A DNA stretch of 9,571 nt, taken from Chitinispirillaceae bacterium. Lineage in GTDB: Bacteria > Fibrobacterota > Chitinivibrionia > Chitinivibrionales > Chitinispirillaceae. The stretch spans positions 1-9,571 of the forward strand of contig JAFGOU010000439.1 in the NCBI GenBank assembly GCA_016926315.1. Direction: 5' to 3'. Position 1 is the stretch's first letter; every line of letters begins with the position of its first letter. Position numbers and translations under genes: made by a program. Shown one piece after another: positions 6,536 through 9,571 of the stretch. The notes under the pieces were generated by a model that saw only the letters and a program-made list of their open reading frames with translations, made no database searches and was not told the DNA's origin.

Positions 6536-9500
6536 ATGACCGCGCGTCCTTTTCCTGTTGTTGATCCCCGGCCGGTACTGGACCCGCTCCGGGTACCGCT
6601 TGATAAACGCGTGCTTATTGAAGCGAGTGCCGGGACCGGAAAAACCTCCGCCATCACCCGGCTGTATCTCAGGCTGCTCCTCGAACAACCGGCGCGTTCC
6701 ACTGAAAGCGGCGGCAGGAGTCCGGTCAGGTCGATCCTCACCGTCACCTTTACCGAAGCCGCAACGGCCGAATTGAAGTCCCGCATCTACGCCATGCTGA
6801 AAAACGCGCTTCTCTTTCTGGACGACCCTTCGGCCGTCCAGGACGACGGTTTCCTTGCCGCCCTGTGCGGGCGTCACTCCCCTGCGCAGGCACGGCTCAT
6901 TCTCACCCAGGCGCTCCATGAATTTGATGCGGCGGCCATTTACACCATCCACGGCTTCTGCCGGCGCGTTCTGCTGGAGTTCGCGTTCGAGAGCATGGTC
7001 CCGTTCGCCGGCGAAATAATCGCCGATCAGAGCGCCTTTGTCCAGGAGGTGGCGCGGGATTTCTGGAGAGAGAACCTGTACGTGGCGTCACCGCTGTTTA
7101 TTTCCTATCTGGCGCATAACGGGTGTGACGGTCCGGAAGCGCTGCTTCACCTGTTCGGCGCCGTGCAGGGCATACAGGAGTTCAGGATTGCTCCGCAGGA
7201 ACCGCCCGATCCGGACACCGCGGACCTCGAACAGGAAGCCATGGCGCTTTTCGGCGACGTCAAGAAATTGTGGCGGCGCCATCGGGAAGAGGTGACGGAA
7301 CTTGTCAATGCACCCGACCTGAAAAAAAACATATACAGCAGCTCCGTGGTGCGGAAAATGGTTGACACAATGGACCGTTTCGCCTGGAGCGCTTTTCCGG
7401 ACAGTACCGCACACGAGATTCTGTTCAAGTGGACCCCCGCGGCCCTTGAAGAAGGCTTGAAAAACCACGGCACGGTCCCCACCCATCTTTTTTTCAACGC
7501 ATGCGAACGCCTGTTTGAGTCCCTGAACAGGGTGTACGGATCGTTCGAGCGGAAATCCGTTTTTTTGAAATACGCGTTTCTGCGGCAGGCACGGTCCCGT
7601 CTCGAACAGGACAAGGAGCGCCACAACCTTCTGGCGTTTGACGACCTGCTTCTCAAAGTCTGCAGAGGCCTCCGCAGGACCGGCCCGCAGAGCCGGCTCG
7701 CCCATGCGCTCAGAAACCGGTATTCGGCCGCGCTTATCGATGAGTTCCAGGACACCGACCCGCTTCAGTATGACATTTTTTCCTCTGTGTTTTCCGGCGC
7801 CATGCCCCTGTTTCTGATCGGCGACCCCAAACAGGCCATCTACCGGTTCCGAGGCGCCGACATCTTCACCTATTTCAGGGCGTGCCGGGACACCGACCTT
7901 CAGTATACGCTTCCGACCAATTACCGCTCCAGCCCGGGACTCGTCCGGGCAGTCAACCACCTCTTTGCACGGCATACCAATCCCTTTGTGTCGGACCGGA
8001 TAACCTGCCGCGAAGTCCGGCCCGCGGCACGGGAGGCCGGTACCGACGCGCAGCCCGGCTTTGTCCTGTGGACGCTGTCTGAAGAGGAAACCGGCCGGCT
8101 TCCCTTCCCGCTTGCGCTGAACAGAATCATGGCCGCGATCGCCGACGAGATCAACCGGCTCTGTCATTCAACGAATCCGCCGACCGGTTCTCCGCCCCTT
8201 CGCGCCTCCTCCATCGCCGTGCTCGTGCGCACCAACGACGAGGCCGCGCAGGCGCATGCGGCGCTCTCCCGGGCCGGTATCCCGTCAACCCTGCAGGTCA
8301 CCGGATCAGTGTTTGACACCTACGAAGCATTCGAGCTGGAGGTGGTGCTTTCCGCTCTCCTGTTTCCGCTGTCGCGGCCGGCCCCGCTCAGGGCCGCACT
8401 CTCAACGTCGCTGTTCGGCCTGGACACCGCAGAGATCGTCCGGCTCGCTTCCGACGACAGGGAGTGGGACAGATGGCAGGCTGTCGCATGCGGCTTTCAG
8501 GAAGTATGGCGCCGGCACGGCGTGCTTGCGCTTCTGCGGGCCATGATCACCGCACAGCAGACGCGCGCCAGGATCGTTTCCCGTCCGGGCGGCGAGCGGG
8601 CGCTCACCAACCTGCTTCATTTGTCCGAGCTCCTGCATAAAAAAAGCATGAGCGCGCAGCTCACCATGGCCGGACTGGTGCAATGGCTTGCCGGCAAGCG
8701 GCGCACCGCCCGGACCGATACGGCGCCCGATGAAGAAATGGTCAGGCTCGAAACCGACGATGACGCGGTCACCGTCGCGACGATCCACAGAAGCAAAGGG
8801 CTGGAATATCCCGTGGTCTTCTGTCCGTTCAACTGGCGTTCATCCGGCCTGGGACCGGGCAGAGGGAAACAGCCGTTCATGTTCCATGATCCTGATAACG
8901 GTGACGCCGCCACCCTCGCCCTGGACAGCGGCTCGATCGAACGATTCCACACCGCCGCGCAGGAGGAGGCCCTGGCTGAAAACATGCGCCTTCTATATGT
9001 GGCCCTCACGCGCGCACGGCAACGCTGCTACTGCGTCTGGTCAAGCGGAAAAAGCTCGGACATCTCAGGGCTGACGTGGCTCCTGTTCGGTTCAACGCTG
9101 GGAACACCCTGTACCGAAGCCCTCATGCAAAAAATGGGAACGCTCGCCGCCGGCTCCGGCGTCCGGGAAATTCAGAAACGGATCGCGGGCGCGGAAACGT
9201 TCATCGAACATGCTCCTCTACCCCGGGCCACTCTCCAGACCGCGGTCCCCGTGCAAAAGAAGGAGCGGGAGCTCTCCTGCCGCAGCTTCGAGGCTGTTAT
9301 TCCAGCGCCGCGCAGCATACTCTCCTATTCCTCGATCACGCGCGGAAGCGGCGGCGAGCGCGATCCGGAACAGGACCATGACCTCTTTACGGGAATCCCG
9401 GTTTCCGCACCCGCGGGACCGGACAAGGATTATTCAAACATCGCGGCATTTCCCCACGGCGCAAAAGCGGGATCGTTTCTCCACGCCCTGCTCGAGAATA

Positions 9501-9571
9501 TGGACTTCACCGCGCCGGAAGGTGCGCTTGCATCCTGCGCAGGCAGATTGCTGGCATACGGGTTCGATCCG
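6536..9571 (+). CDS. recB: Exodeoxyribonuclease V subunit beta (RecB), 3' end cut by the window
   Basis: The first 1012 codons of RecB; the E. coli protein has 1180 residues, so roughly 170 residues should lie beyond the edge. RecB is the SF1A 3'-5' helicase and the nuclease of RecBCD, and loads RecA after Chi. All helicase motifs are intact: Walker A ASAGTGKT (30-37), TVTFTEAATAEL (69-80), YTIHGFC (136-142), LAFDDLL (366-372), Walker B-type DEFQDTDP (402-409), GDPKQAIYRFRGAD (429-442), LPTNYRSS (459-466), TIHRSKGLEYP (749-759) with IHRSKG where E. coli has IHKSKG, and RLLYVALTRAR (818-828) with the arginine finger. After a linker containing SYSSITRG, the nuclease domain begins at GSFLHALLE, whose His983 matches the first metal-binding histidine. 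The catalytic Asp-X-Lys region is outside the window, so nuclease competence cannot be judged. The frame stays open from ATG 6536 to the last base. No ptrA-like protease gene separates it from recC, unlike E. coli. Confidence 0.97.
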   Translation, partial: MTARPFPVVDPRPVLDPLRVPLDKRVLIEASAGTGKTSAITRLYLRLLLEQPARSTESGGRSPVRSILTVTFTEAATAELKSRIYAMLKNALLFLDDPSAVQDDGFLAALCGRHSPAQARLILTQALHEFDAAAIYTIHGFCRRVLLEFAFESMVPFAGEIIADQSAFVQEVARDFWRENLYVASPLFISYLAHNGCDGPEALLHLFGAVQGIQEFRIAPQEPPDPDTADLEQEAMALFGDVKKLWRRHREEVTELVNAPDLKKNIYSSSVVRKMVDTMDRFAWSAFPDSTAHEILFKWTPAALEEGLKNHGTVPTHLFFNACERLFESLNRVYGSFERKSVFLKYAFLRQARSRLEQDKERHNLLAFDDLLLKVCRGLRRTGPQSRLAHALRNRYSAALIDEFQDTDPLQYDIFSSVFSGAMPLFLIGDPKQAIYRFRGADIFTYFRACRDTDLQYTLPTNYRSSPGLVRAVNHLFARHTNPFVSDRITCREVRPAAREAGTDAQPGFVLWTLSEEETGRLPFPLALNRIMAAIADEINRLCHSTNPPTGSPPLRASSIAVLVRTNDEAAQAHAALSRAGIPSTLQVTGSVFDTYEAFELEVVLSALLFPLSRPAPLRAALSTSLFGLDTAEIVRLASDDREWDRWQAVACGFQEVWRRHGVLALLRAMITAQQTRARIVSRPGGERALTNLLHLSELLHKKSMSAQLTMAGLVQWLAGKRRTARTDTAPDEEMVRLETDDDAVTVATIHRSKGLEYPVVFCPFNWRSSGLGPGRGKQPFMFHDPDNGDAATLALDSGSIERFHTAAQEEALAENMRLLYVALTRARQRCYCVWSSGKSSDISGLTWLLFGSTLGTPCTEALMQKMGTLAAGSGVREIQKRIAGAETFIEHAPLPRATLQTAVPVQKKERELSCRSFEAVIPAPRSILSYSSITRGSGGERDPEQDHDLFTGIPVSAPAGPDKDYSNIAAFPHGAKAGSFLHALLENMDFTAPEGALASCAGRLLAYGFDP

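Noticed and set aside
7088..8167. 359-codon minus-strand frame inside recB
   Set aside because: It lies opposite the RecB helicase motifs (DEFQDTDP, GDPKQAIYR), so it is a composition artefact.
8330..8350. Chi-like sequence GGAGGTGGTG inside recB
   Set aside because: It is not an exact E. coli Chi octamer (GCTGGTGG), and the Chi sequence of this organism is unknown.

Overview
This window looks like ordinary GC-rich bacterial chromosome from a Gram-negative organism. The evidence is a RecBC-type (not AddAB) recombination nuclease, a small exported protein that ends in Phe like an outer-membrane beta-barrel, and a strong preference for G/C at third codon positions. The phylum cannot be fixed from the sequence. 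A deep-branching Gram-negative lineage (spirochaete, Fibrobacterota or Desulfobacterota-like) is only a guess.

Layout. Bases 1-321 hold no convincing gene. They contain a pair of ATTTTCAGGG repeats resembling the subterminal repeats of some IS21-type insertion sequences, a small set of TTTGAAA direct and inverted repeats, and a CGATNN hexanucleotide tract. A minus-strand gene (322-747) follows, encoding a small secreted, probably beta-barrel outer-membrane protein, with a plausible intrinsic terminator beyond its stop. Bases 748-1167 are mostly intergenic and include one doubtful minus-strand ORF (819-1046).

From about 1168 to the right edge everything reads on the plus strand. First is a long acyl-activating enzyme (AMP-binding acyl-CoA/acyl-ACP ligase) with an acyl carrier protein domain fused to its C-terminus. 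After a 55-base gap come recC (3242-6529) and then recB (6536 to beyond the edge), six bases apart and presumably co-transcribed. recB is cut by the window end just after the first histidine of its nuclease domain. recD would be expected downstream but cannot be seen.

How the genes work together. RecB (3'-5' helicase plus nuclease) and RecC (scaffold and Chi recognition) are two of the three subunits of exonuclease V, which processes double-strand DNA ends for RecA-dependent repair and degrades linear foreign DNA. The ligase-ACP fusion belongs to lipid or acyl-chain metabolism and has no obvious functional link to recBC beyond sharing its orientation. I found no CRISPR array, tRNA, rRNA or convincing new defence system. 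The most unusual items are the ligase-ACP fusion and the repeat-rich left end.
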